Shown in pieces: positions 25,234-33,090 of a DNA stretch of 64,000 bases. How positions within the stretch are numbered: position 1 is the first letter of the stretch; the number at the start of each line of letters is the position of its first letter. The stretch comes from Phycisphaerales bacterium. GTDB taxonomy: Bacteria > Planctomycetota > Phycisphaerae > Phycisphaerales > UBA1924. Under the pieces are notes generated by a model. That model was not told where the DNA came from. It did not search any database and saw only the letters and a list, made by a program, of their open reading frames with translations. The position numbers were made by a program, and so were the translations under genes. The DNA is taken from positions 62,001 to 126,000 of the forward strand of contig JAEPOJ010000003.1 in the NCBI GenBank assembly GCA_017642965.1, read 5' to 3'.

Positions 25234-27444
25234 TCACTGCGAATCGGGTTCGATCACAAGCTGAAGCAGCGTCGTGTTATCGACTTGCAGGGCCCCCATC
25301 GTCGCGGCAGCGGTCGTTGCAAGATCATCGTTCTCCGACTGCGCCATCTCAATCAGGCGTCGGATCTGACGGTTCGAGAGCTGGTTGCCGTGGCGCTTCC
25401 CGGAGTCCGCGACGATGGTGAGCATCTCGATCTGGAGATCCGCGTCGTCGGTGCCCATGGTGCGGTCCATAATCGCCTGCTGGGCCTTGGGCTGTGGCAT
25501 GTATGAGATGATCTCCGCGATATCGAGCATGGTGAAGCCATCGACCTGCTCGAGCACGTTGATCAGGATGGAGGCGGCATCGGAAATGTTCAGGACCTCG
25601 TTATTCGAGATCGCGAGGTTCCGGAGGACCTCAGTTGCGCGAGCCGCGTACTCCTCGGCCTCCTCAGTCGAGATCGGGCCCCCTGAAGCGACTTCCAGGA
25701 GGGTCTCTACGGACTGGTCAAAGGCCGAGCCGCTGATCGATTGACGCCTGACCGCGATACCCTGATCACGACCGTACTGACGCTGCATAGGGATCAGATC
25801 GTCCGGTCCCATCAACGCGAGGACCGGCGAGACCGAAGTCTTGTTCTCAGTCCGCGCGGATTCGATGCTCAGGATCGTGCTATCGAACCCCTGAGCGCTC
25901 ACGATCAGATCGATCGTCGGCGATTCCGCGATGGATGCATCCAGATCACCGAGCCCACCCGGTGCCGGGGGGAGGACCGTAAAGCCAGCTCGCTCGAGCG
26001 AGGAGCGGTACTGATCGTACGATTCACGGTCTTCACCGGTCAGCACGATGGCGTAGCGTGCGGACGCGTCCTTGACGGCGCTGGCCAGCAGCGGGATCAC
26101 ACGCTCAGAGCCGTTGAAAGTCTCTGAGGGCTGCGCGTTCCCGAGGGCGAGCGCGGTCTCGAACTGCACGCGGCGGTTCTGGTATCCGAGCGATTCGAGG
26201 AGCGGGTAACGCCCATCGATATCCTGGCCCCACAACGATCGTGGGCCGGCGGTCTGGGCGATGGCCTGGATCGCACTGCGGACGAGCGGCGTGTCGCGGG
26301 TGTCGATCCCACGACGCAGGACGAGCTGGTCGATCTCAGGACCGACCGCGATCCCGAAGTACTCCGCATCGCGGCGATCGTCGCCGTAGAGCGGGTTGGT
26401 ATAGCCCTCCGGGGTGTCGAAGCTGCGGGAGTAGTTTGCGGCAACCCAGAGCGCCAGAACCTCGTCGTTGTCCGGCGAGCGTTCGAGCACACGCTGGGCC
26501 ATCCGCATCGCCATCGCCTCATGGAAGACCGGCGTGCGGATCGGGACCATGACCAGCCCGAGGCCCGGATCGAAGTTCCACGCGAGCTGGTGGTCTTCGT
26601 TGGGGAAGCTGGTCAGCTCGGCGGGCTCGTTGTAGTACGAGTTGGCGAGCAGTGCGTAGAGCTCTTCGACGTTCTGGTCTGTGCTCGCACCGAGTCGGGA
26701 AATCGCGCGTGCGGTGGCCGAACGGACCGCGGCGTTATCCGTGGATTGGTGGACATCCAAAAGAACGGGAATGCTGGTGCGGTATGGGATCAGCCCCATG
26801 ACCTCGGCGACCGCCTCCTGGCTTGTCTCGTCGAGTTCTGGCAACGCGGTCATCAAGGGTGCGATCGCCTGACGGCCCATATCGACCATCAGTCGCTGCA
26901 CCTGCGCCTTGAGCGCAAGGTCCTTCTGCTGCAGGTATGCATCCAGCAGCTGAGGCATGGCGTACTCGCCGGCGAAGATCAGACGCTCACGCGCGAGCGT
27001 CCGGGCGCGAAGCCCCTCGGTCAGGAGCTCGATGTTGCGGGCGATTTCGTCCGGGTTGCGTGCCCGATCAAGCTTGCCTTCGCGGAACATGGATTCGAGC
27101 TGCGCCGCGATCGGCTCAAGGACGGGCACACGGAGCCCGGCCGCGATCGCTTCCTCGAAGCGCTGCTGCTCGCGGGATTGCTCGACCAGGTCAACGAACT
27201 CTTCGTCGGTGATCCCCGTATCCATCAGTCTTGTGCCCAGATCGGCCGCGACGTCGAATCGGGCGATCTTGACGAAGTGGATGAAATCTCGGAGGAGTTC
27301 CAGCCGCTGTGCCTGAGCATCGGATTCGGGCTGGGCGTAGACGGTGGCAGCCTGTGCGGTCGATGTACTCAGGGGGAGACCGGAGCCTGCAAGGAGCACA
27401 ATAGAGAAGGTCAGGCCGGTCAGGTTTCTGTTCTGATAACGCAC
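25234..27444 (-). CDS. Exported HEAT-repeat protein with an embedded receiver-like domain
   Basis: From the GTG at 27444, which has CAGGAG 8 bases upstream, the 736-residue protein has a signal peptide (about 1-30, ending in ...STAQAA). The long helical region (about 35-460) has HEAT-like pairs (for example M-P-Q-L-L-D-A-Y-L, A-I-A-P-L-M-T-A-L). Residues 463-588 look like a receiver fold without a clear phosphoacceptor (RYAIVLTGED start, DLIVSAQGF strand), followed by more HEAT-like helices. It precedes the pilin genes on the same strand with its own terminator and a predicted promoter. A role as scaffold for the pilin/secretin machine is an inference from position. Confidence 0.75.
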   Translation of the reverse strand: MRYQNRNLTGLTFSIVLLAGSGLPLSTSTAQAATVYAQPESDAQAQRLELLRDFIHFVKIARFDVAADLGTRLMDTGITDEEFVDLVEQSREQQRFEEAIAAGLRVPVLEPIAAQLESMFREGKLDRARNPDEIARNIELLTEGLRARTLARERLIFAGEYAMPQLLDAYLQQKDLALKAQVQRLMVDMGRQAIAPLMTALPELDETSQEAVAEVMGLIPYRTSIPVLLDVHQSTDNAAVRSATARAISRLGASTDQNVEELYALLANSYYNEPAELTSFPNEDHQLAWNFDPGLGLVMVPIRTPVFHEAMAMRMAQRVLERSPDNDEVLALWVAANYSRSFDTPEGYTNPLYGDDRRDAEYFGIAVGPEIDQLVLRRGIDTRDTPLVRSAIQAIAQTAGPRSLWGQDIDGRYPLLESLGYQNRRVQFETALALGNAQPSETFNGSERVIPLLASAVKDASARYAIVLTGEDRESYDQYRSSLERAGFTVLPPAPGGLGDLDASIAESPTIDLIVSAQGFDSTILSIESARTENKTSVSPVLALMGPDDLIPMQRQYGRDQGIAVRRQSISGSAFDQSVETLLEVASGGPISTEEAEEYAARATEVLRNLAISNNEVLNISDAASILINVLEQVDGFTMLDIAEIISYMPQPKAQQAIMDRTMGTDDADLQIEMLTIVADSGKRHGNQLSNRQIRRLIEMAQSENDDLATTAAATMGALQVDNTTLLQLVIEPDSQ

Positions 27445-27814
27445 AATCGTCTCCTGTGGGACGGTTCGGTCCGGATCGTCTTGAGCTTGGAGCGCAGCAG
27501 AACCCGCGTTCCGGGGGAGGGCCATCATATACGGACGGAACCGGCTCGTGTTGCCCGTCACGCCACGAAAGCAGCGATAAGTGTATCGGACCCGCCACAG
27601 GCCCGTCAACGCGTGGGGGGCGTAGGGGATCCAACTTATCGGCGCAGCATGATGGCCCGGAATGCCGATCGCCGCGTCCGGATATCCGAGAAATGTCTCA
27701 AACGGCGTGGAAATTGGCTCCGTCGTCAAGCGTGAGTCCGGGGGCGACGATGGAAGGGGAGATGCGGCGCGTGAGGGTTGCGCGGCTCCACTTCAAGTCT
27801 GTACCAGAGGTGAG
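27445..27814. other. Divergent intergenic region between HEAT gene and HTH-receiver gene
   Basis: The 370-base gap contains the predicted minus-strand promoter of the HEAT-repeat gene (27580-27609), whose transcript would have a leader of about 130 bases. The plus-strand side holds only the ribosome binding site of the HTH-receiver gene (GAGG at about 27807). I see no open frame with coding character here. Confidence 0.6.
27580..27609 (-). promoter_or_regulatory. Predicted sigma70-type promoter of the HEAT-repeat gene
   Basis: On the minus strand TTGACG (27609-27604) and TACACT (27585-27580) are separated by 18 bases. Transcription would start near 27573 and run to the GTG at 27444. Confidence 0.55.
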
Positions 27815-27817
27815 ATG

Positions 27818-28396
27818 ATGCCAGTAGAAAAAGATGTGCTTACGACCGGCGAGGTCGCGAAGATCTGTAACGTCGCCCCGAGGACGGTCTCCAAGTGGTT
27901 CGATTCCGGGCAGCTCAAGGGCTACCGGATCCCAGGCTCCAAGGATCGTCGCATCCCGGTGGCCGAGCTCTACCGCTTTATGAAGGCACATCACATCCCG
28001 ATGGACGGGATCTCCAGCGGGAACACCCGCGTGCTGATTATCGACTCCGACCAGGAGGTTTCGGACGTGCTCGAGCGTGTGCTGCTCGACCAGACCAACT
28101 ACGAGGTCTCATCCGCCAACACCGCGTTCAGTGCCGGGCTCGAGTGTGAGCGATTCCGCCCTCATGTCGTTCTCATCGATGTCCATATCGCGGAGTGCGA
28201 GCCACGCGAGATCGCCCAGCTCGTCCGCTCCAGCGAGGCGATGCAGATGACACGCCTGATCGCGATGTCCGGCAAGCTGACCGACGGGCAGGCCCAGGGG
28301 CTCCGCAGCGCGGGGTTCGATGGATTCCTCAAGAAGCCGTTCCAGGTCCGCATGGTCGTTGACGCGATTGAGCAGGCGACCAACATCGCCGCCTGA
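27818..28396 (+). CDS. Response regulator-like protein with N-terminal MerR/excisionase-type HTH
   Basis: The 192-residue protein starts with an excisionase/BldC-like helix-turn-helix (residues 7-57: LTTGEVAKICNVAPRTVSKW, then the wing with Y-R-I-P-G-S-K-D-R-R). A receiver domain follows (about 70-190) with the acidic DSD at 76-78, phosphoacceptor D121 in VLIDVH, and GFLKKPF at the end. This HTH-first order is the reverse of ordinary response regulators and is recurrent in planctomycetes. Of two adjacent ATGs, 27818 has better spacing from GAGG. It is divergent from the HEAT-repeat gene; no histidine kinase is nearby. Target genes are unknown. Confidence 0.85.
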   Translation: MPVEKDVLTTGEVAKICNVAPRTVSKWFDSGQLKGYRIPGSKDRRIPVAELYRFMKAHHIPMDGISSGNTRVLIIDSDQEVSDVLERVLLDQTNYEVSSANTAFSAGLECERFRPHVVLIDVHIAECEPREIAQLVRSSEAMQMTRLIAMSGKLTDGQAQGLRSAGFDGFLKKPFQVRMVVDAIEQATNIAA

Positions 28397-28423
28397 ACGA
28401 CACACATCCGTACACCACCACAG

Positions 28424-28460
28424 GCCCTGCCTCGCAAGGACGCGAAGCAGGGCTTCTTTG
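28424..28460 (+). terminator. Intrinsic terminator after the HTH-receiver gene
   Basis: GCCCTGC (28424-28430) pairs with GCAGGGC (28447-28453); an inner TCGC/GCGA pair extends the stem and a T-rich TTCTTTG follows. Confidence 0.7.
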
Positions 28461-28538
28461 TTGAGTCGGTGCATCCCCGACACGCCCGGCTTGTTATACA
28501 CCGTGAACCAAGATGTATATCAAACCGCGGAGTATGGT

Positions 28539-30083
28539 ATGAATCTCAAATCGATAATCACGTCATTTCTCGTGATGAGTGCGGTCTTCATATGCGACGC
28601 ACGATCGCAGTCGCACGCCGAGTTCGCGGCAGAGCTCGACAAGCAGGTGCTCGGTCTCACGCAGGGTACGTTCTGGGGAACGATCGTCGTTGCCCGCGGC
28701 GAAGAGGTGATGTACCGCCAAACATTTGGAGCCGCGGACTATCACACGCAGCCGCACGGGCCAACAACCCGATACGAGATCGCCTCCGTATCGAAACAGT
28801 TTGTGTCTGTGGCCATCTACCGTCTTGCGGAACGGGGGCGTCTCCAGCTCGACGATCCAATTGGGATCTACTTCGAGTCATTGCCCAGTCCCTATCGCGA
28901 GATCACCATTGATCAGCTGCTGACCCACACCTCCGGCTTGCCGTCTGACTATGTGTTTCCCTACGACTCGACGGCGACCCGAGACGAGTTCGTTGACGCC
29001 ATGACCGCACACGAACTGATCGCTGAACCGGGGGCCTTGTACAACTACTGCAACGGCGGATACGCGGTCCTCGCCGCCTTGATCGAGATCGTGAGCGGCA
29101 GTGCGTTCGAGCAGCATCTGAAGGACGAAGTGTTCGACGTCGCACGGCTGAAGCACACGAGCTTTATTGGCCAGCACGTGCCGGAAGGCGCACACGATGC
29201 CCACCGGCTGGCACGAGACGGTTCCACACGCATCGCTTCAGACTGGCACAGCGGGTGGGGCTACAAGGGCATGGGTGGCATTGTCACGACGGCGGATGAT
29301 CTCATCCGCTGGATGCGGGCGCTGTCCGACGAGTCTCTTCTGTCGGATGAGTCTAAACGTAAGATGTGGGCCCCCACTCCCGCATCAAAGTATGTGGGTT
29401 CCGGCTGGAGGCTCAATCGCTTTCGGGGGCAGCGTGCGCTCACCCACGGGGGCGGTGTGCAGGGATTTGGAACCCTGCTGACGCATCTGCGCGACTCTGG
29501 GGTCACGATTGTCATCCTCTCGAACAACGGGAAGCACCTGTATGCGATGCAGGAGCTCATTCTTGAGCAGTTGGTCCCCATCCCCCCGGTCGACGCCGTG
29601 ATCAACGCGCAAGGCCAGTCGCTTTCAGAGCATGAAGGCGTGATTCTGAATGACCAGATGGGATCGATCGAGGTATCGAACAGCCCGGACGGGTCGCATC
29701 TCATGCTGCGTGTTCTCAACAGACAGAATGAAACGTCTGTCGCCTCGCTGCACGTGCCACGAACGGCCGCCGCGTTCATACTCGATGAGATTGAAGCACT
29801 CGGCGAGCCCGTCAGAGCCACGCTCAGCGGATCGTCGCAGGAACTGGGCGTCTATTTCTATGCATATGACAAGGAGGCCCCGGTCGAGATCAATGGGCTG
29901 AAGCTGGACGTGGTGGCTGGCTGGACAAGATCGAAAAACTCCTCGCCGAATCAAACGAACGGCATCCAGCTCTGGTTCCATCACGAAGAGCGGATGTTCA
30001 TCCCAGTCATCCTCCGCCTGAGCCACCACGCGGCGTATCAGGTTGGGGAACAGATCCGAGGGTGCATTGCAGATCAAGAGTGA
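28539..30083 (+). CDS. Exported serine hydrolase of the beta-lactamase/D-Ala-D-Ala carboxypeptidase (class C, S12) family
   Basis: The 514-residue protein has a signal peptide (residues 1-22). S83-x-x-K86 in SVSK supplies the nucleophile and base, Y170-C-N172 the second motif, and THGGGVQG the third (HxG). A pre-SxxK segment has TTRYEIAS and the typical LLTHTSGLP stretch. A C-terminal beta domain (about 345-514) has no family resemblance that I recognise. The family covers esterases, beta-lactamases and peptidases, so the substrate is unknown. The ATG at 28539 is chosen because it begins the signal peptide; a longer frame has none. Downstream lies dps. Confidence 0.85.
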   Translation: MNLKSIITSFLVMSAVFICDARSQSHAEFAAELDKQVLGLTQGTFWGTIVVARGEEVMYRQTFGAADYHTQPHGPTTRYEIASVSKQFVSVAIYRLAERGRLQLDDPIGIYFESLPSPYREITIDQLLTHTSGLPSDYVFPYDSTATRDEFVDAMTAHELIAEPGALYNYCNGGYAVLAALIEIVSGSAFEQHLKDEVFDVARLKHTSFIGQHVPEGAHDAHRLARDGSTRIASDWHSGWGYKGMGGIVTTADDLIRWMRALSDESLLSDESKRKMWAPTPASKYVGSGWRLNRFRGQRALTHGGGVQGFGTLLTHLRDSGVTIVILSNNGKHLYAMQELILEQLVPIPPVDAVINAQGQSLSEHEGVILNDQMGSIEVSNSPDGSHLMLRVLNRQNETSVASLHVPRTAAAFILDEIEALGEPVRATLSGSSQELGVYFYAYDKEAPVEINGLKLDVVAGWTRSKNSSPNQTNGIQLWFHHEERMFIPVILRLSHHAAYQVGEQIRGCIADQE

Positions 30084-30092
30084 GCCATGAAC

Positions 30093-30121
30093 TCGACATC
30101 AACCCAGCAGTTGTCTAGAAT
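30093..30121 (+). promoter_or_regulatory. Predicted dps promoter
   Basis: TCGACA (30093-30098) and TAGAAT (30116-30121) are separated by 17 bases, five and four or more matches to the sigma70 consensus. The -10 box is the left arm of the palindromic operator in the next entry, so repressor binding would block it. The leader would be about 35 bases. Confidence 0.5.
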
Positions 30122-30128
30122 CATTCTA
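30116..30128 (+). promoter_or_regulatory. Fur/PerR-type operator overlapping the dps promoter
   Basis: TAGAAT-C-ATTCTA is a perfect 6-1-6 inverted repeat, the same geometry and sequence style as PerR boxes (TTATAATnATTATAA). It lies 37-49 bases before the dps ATG. Dps-type genes are classic members of PerR and Fur regulons. Regulator identity cannot be told from the site. Confidence 0.6.
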
Positions 30129-30164
30129 ATCTGACAGCCGCTACACACCTCAGGAGAAGCACAC

Positions 30165-30632
30165 ATGACCAGCATTGAGCAGCATGACCCCACGAAGCAG
30201 GCCCCCATCCTCCAGTCGTGCGTAGCGGCTTCGATTGACCTCGCGCTTTCGTTCAAGCATCTGCACTGGAACATCCGGGGCCCCAAGTTCCAGTCGATTC
30301 ACGAGTTCCTCGACATCGTGATCGATCAGGCACGCTCGGGCACGGACGAGCTTGCTGAGCGACTGGTCACCATCGGGATGCCGGCCGAAGGACAGCGTCA
30401 CAAGCTTCAGGAATCCCCGGTGCCCCAGATCGAGTCCGGATTTATGCGGGATGACATCGTGCTTGAGCGTGCTGTCGCCATCCTCGACGAGACGGTAAAG
30501 GTTCTCCGCGACGCACAATCAAAGCTCGCGGACATCGACCCGGTCTCTGAAGATCTCGTCATCGGGATGCTTGCCGGCCTGGAGAAGTCGCTGTGGATGC
30601 TGCGTTCGCACCTGGTGCCGACGGACGGCTGA
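30165..30632 (+). CDS. dps: Dps-family ferritin-like DNA-protection protein
   Basis: The 155-residue protein matches Dps: LHWN at 33-36 with H34, then H46 and D50 in SIHEFLD, and D61/E65 in DELAER. These form the ferroxidase site at the dimer interface. Dps dodecamers oxidise and store iron using hydrogen peroxide and protect DNA under stress. It has its own predicted promoter with a Fur/PerR-like palindrome and a downstream bidirectional terminator, so it is an independent unit. AGGAGA precedes the ATG. DNA binding is not evident from a basic tail, so ferritin-like iron storage without DNA binding is possible. Confidence 0.9.
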   Translation: MTSIEQHDPTKQAPILQSCVAASIDLALSFKHLHWNIRGPKFQSIHEFLDIVIDQARSGTDELAERLVTIGMPAEGQRHKLQESPVPQIESGFMRDDIVLERAVAILDETVKVLRDAQSKLADIDPVSEDLVIGMLAGLEKSLWMLRSHLVPTDG

Positions 30633-30680
30633 TACGTCGCGTCGAAATCATCCCTTAACTTTGAAACGTACATATAGTGA

Positions 30681-30710
30681 ATGACGCCCCATAAGGGGCG
30701 TCATTTGTTT
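30681..30710. terminator. Bidirectional intrinsic terminator between dps and the M42 gene
   Basis: ATGACGCCCC and GGGGCGTCAT form a 10-base stem around ATAA, followed by TTTGTTTTG on the plus strand. The convergent M42 stop lies 22 bases further. Confidence 0.85.
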
Positions 30711-30731
30711 TGAGATTGAAGTACTACGCCG

Positions 30732-31796
30732 TTACTTGATCTCACTCATCGCCGCCGCGAGCACGTCGCAGGCCGCCTTGAGGTCCTTCTTATCGATCAT
30801 CTCGGTGACCGTGTGGATATATCGGGTGCCGACGGTGATGCCGACGGCCTTGGCGCCCGCTGCGGCCTGCTGGGCAGCCGCGCCGTCCTGCCCGCCGGCC
30901 GCGAGGATCGATCGCTGGTAGGGGATGCGGCCCTTCTTGGCGATCTTCTCGATGTTCTGGACCATCTCGTAATCGGAGATAAAGCTTGAATCCTTGATGT
31001 GCAGTGCGAAGCCCTTGCCCTGCGTGGTGACCGCCTCTGCCGCGGGCACGCCGGGGGTATCACAGGAGAGGGTAACATCGATGCCGATGCCGTAGTCTGG
31101 CCTGACGGCGTAGGACGAGGTCTTCGCGCCACGAAGCCCCACCTCTTCCTGGGTTGTGAACGCAACGACGATGTCGCACGGATTCCCCTTCTTGCTCTTG
31201 GCCAGAGCCCGGACGGACTCGATGCCGAGCCAGCACGCGACGCGGTTGTCCATCGCCTTGGAAACACACTTGGTACCCAGCTCAAGGAACGGCTCGTCCA
31301 TGACCACGTAGTCGCCGACCTTGATGTTCTTCTTGACCTGGGCTGCGGTCATGCCCGTGTCGATAAAGAACTCCTTGACCTCGGGCACCTTTTTGCGGTC
31401 ATCTGGTGAGGAGATGTGCACCGGTCGCCCGCCGGGATTCATAACGGCTTGGAAATCGCCGTTATCGGTGACGACGAGCACACGCCGCGAGAACAGGTTG
31501 CGTGGGTCGAAGCCGCCCGCATTGCTCAGCCAGAGGTAGCCGTTCTCATCGATGCTCGAGACATAGAAGCCGATCTCGTCCATGTGGCAAAGGAGCATGA
31601 GGGTCTTCGCGTCGCCCTTGCGAATATTGCCCGAAGCCGTGCGCGCCTTGCGTCGGCAGATCAGGTTGCCCATCGCGTCGACCTCGGTCGTATCGAACAG
31701 ATCACCGAGTTCGGACTCGATGAGTGCACGCACGCGTTCTTCGCGGCCGGGGACGCCGGGGACTTCGCACAGACGCTTGAGAAGATCAATGTTCAC
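30732..31796 (-). CDS. M42 family glutamyl/deblocking aminopeptidase
   Basis: M42 peptidases are cobalt/zinc-activated dodecameric aminopeptidases of the cytosol. The 354-residue protein shows LLCHMDEIGF (metal His and Asp), MDNRVACW, FTTQEEVGLRGA (catalytic Glu pair), IGIDVTLSCDTPG, and IHTVTEMI with the last metal histidine. The GTG at 31796 is preferred because AAGGAG lies 8 bases upstream, while the frame open to 31910 would add a non-homologous extension. It is convergent with dps and divergent from ygfZ by 106 bases. Substrate preference is unclear. Confidence 0.92.
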   Translation of the reverse strand: MNIDLLKRLCEVPGVPGREERVRALIESELGDLFDTTEVDAMGNLICRRKARTASGNIRKGDAKTLMLLCHMDEIGFYVSSIDENGYLWLSNAGGFDPRNLFSRRVLVVTDNGDFQAVMNPGGRPVHISSPDDRKKVPEVKEFFIDTGMTAAQVKKNIKVGDYVVMDEPFLELGTKCVSKAMDNRVACWLGIESVRALAKSKKGNPCDIVVAFTTQEEVGLRGAKTSSYAVRPDYGIGIDVTLSCDTPGVPAAEAVTTQGKGFALHIKDSSFISDYEMVQNIEKIAKKGRIPYQRSILAAGGQDGAAAQQAAAGAKAVGITVGTRYIHTVTEMIDKKDLKAACDVLAAAMSEIK

Positions 31797-31902
31797 GGGG
31801 GCTCCTTGTGAGAGTTCAAGTATTGGGAATGTTGTGAACAGATCGTAGCGTGCGTGCCGCGAAAAACCCATGCGGGGGCGAGGTGGAGCGCTATCGTTCT
31901 GT

Positions 31903-33090
31903 ATGAGCACCGAGCCAGTCCGATCCCCGGTACACGATCACCACGAGCAGCGGGATGCCTATTTCCTACCCTACGGCGATGAGGTATGCGCGAGCACGGT
32001 GGTGGAAACCTACGGCGATCTCGACATGGAGTACGCGGCCCTGCGGAAGGGATGCGTGATCTTTGATGAGAACCACATGGGTACGATCGAGATCACAGGC
32101 AGCGAACGCCTGGCATTCCTCAACAACATGCTCACGGCGAAGGTAGACGATCTGCAACCCGGGCAGGGACGCTGGAGCTTCTGGCTCAACAGGAAAGGGC
32201 GGATCGACGCGGACCTCCGCCTCGCCGAGACCGAGGATCGGATGTTGATCCGGGTCGATCGGCACCTCGCACCGATGACGGCCAAATCATTGGATGCCTT
32301 TCTCTTCGCCGAGGATGTTGAGATACGCGATTCCAGTGAGGCACTGCATCGATTCGCGATCCACGGCCCTGCTGCCCCCGCGCTGCTCTCGGCGACGCTC
32401 AACGCCACGGTGGAGCTTGAGCCGATGGGCAACATGCCGCTCATGTGGAACGGTATCCCGATCGTCGTCACGCGTGATGATCTGTGCGGCGAGATTGGGC
32501 TTTCGGTCATCGTCGAGCGGAAGCATGCGCTCTCGTTCTACACCGCGCTGCTCGATGTCGCCGAGCAGCGCCCGGAGCTCAAGGCGCGCCCGAGTGGGTG
32601 GATGGCGATCAACGCGGCACGGGTAGAAGCCGGACGCCCGCTGTTCAATCTCGACTTTGGCACCTCAAATCTGCCGGTGGAATCCGGGATCATCGATGAT
32701 CGTGTTCACTTTGCCAAGGGCTGCTATCTGGGACAGGAAGTGGTCGCGCGGATGCATGCTCGCGGCGCGTGCGCCCGGAAGGTTGTGGCTGTGCGCATCG
32801 AAGACCAGCGCATCACGCAAGACCAGACCGAGATCAAGCAGCCAACGACCGGTTCGCAGGTCTTCGAGGTCGGCAAAGAGACCGAAACCCCGATCGGGAT
32901 CGTCACCAGCTCGACGATCTCACCGATGCTCGGCGCCATCCCAATCTGCTTCGCGATAATCAAGACAGGCCACGAGAACGCGGGGGCGGAGCTGAGCATC
33001 AGCGCCGAGGGCGCGATCGTGCGGGGTGTGGTGCAGGATCAGCTGCGGTTCTGGTCCAGGGCCGAGTCGGGCAGCTCGCCGGCGCGGTAG
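31903..33090 (+). CDS. ygfZ: YgfZ/GcvT-domain folate-binding protein (iron-sulfur/tRNA modification support)
   Basis: The 395-residue protein has the GcvT-like fold and the YgfZ signature KGCYLGQE (about residue 267), which includes the conserved cysteine. YgfZ supports certain iron-sulfur enzymes, including the MiaB tRNA methylthiotransferase, with tetrahydrofolate. The ATG at 31903 opens MSTEPVRSP; an upstream frame begins at 31870 without homology. Its last 52 bases overlap the 3' end of ribD on the opposite strand (33039-33090), so the two genes end inside each other. GcvT (glycine cleavage T protein) is the alternative, but the signature favours YgfZ. Confidence 0.9.
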   Translation: MSTEPVRSPVHDHHEQRDAYFLPYGDEVCASTVVETYGDLDMEYAALRKGCVIFDENHMGTIEITGSERLAFLNNMLTAKVDDLQPGQGRWSFWLNRKGRIDADLRLAETEDRMLIRVDRHLAPMTAKSLDAFLFAEDVEIRDSSEALHRFAIHGPAAPALLSATLNATVELEPMGNMPLMWNGIPIVVTRDDLCGEIGLSVIVERKHALSFYTALLDVAEQRPELKARPSGWMAINAARVEAGRPLFNLDFGTSNLPVESGIIDDRVHFAKGCYLGQEVVARMHARGACARKVVAVRIEDQRITQDQTEIKQPTTGSQVFEVGKETETPIGIVTSSTISPMLGAIPICFAIIKTGHENAGAELSISAEGAIVRGVVQDQLRFWSRAESGSSPAR

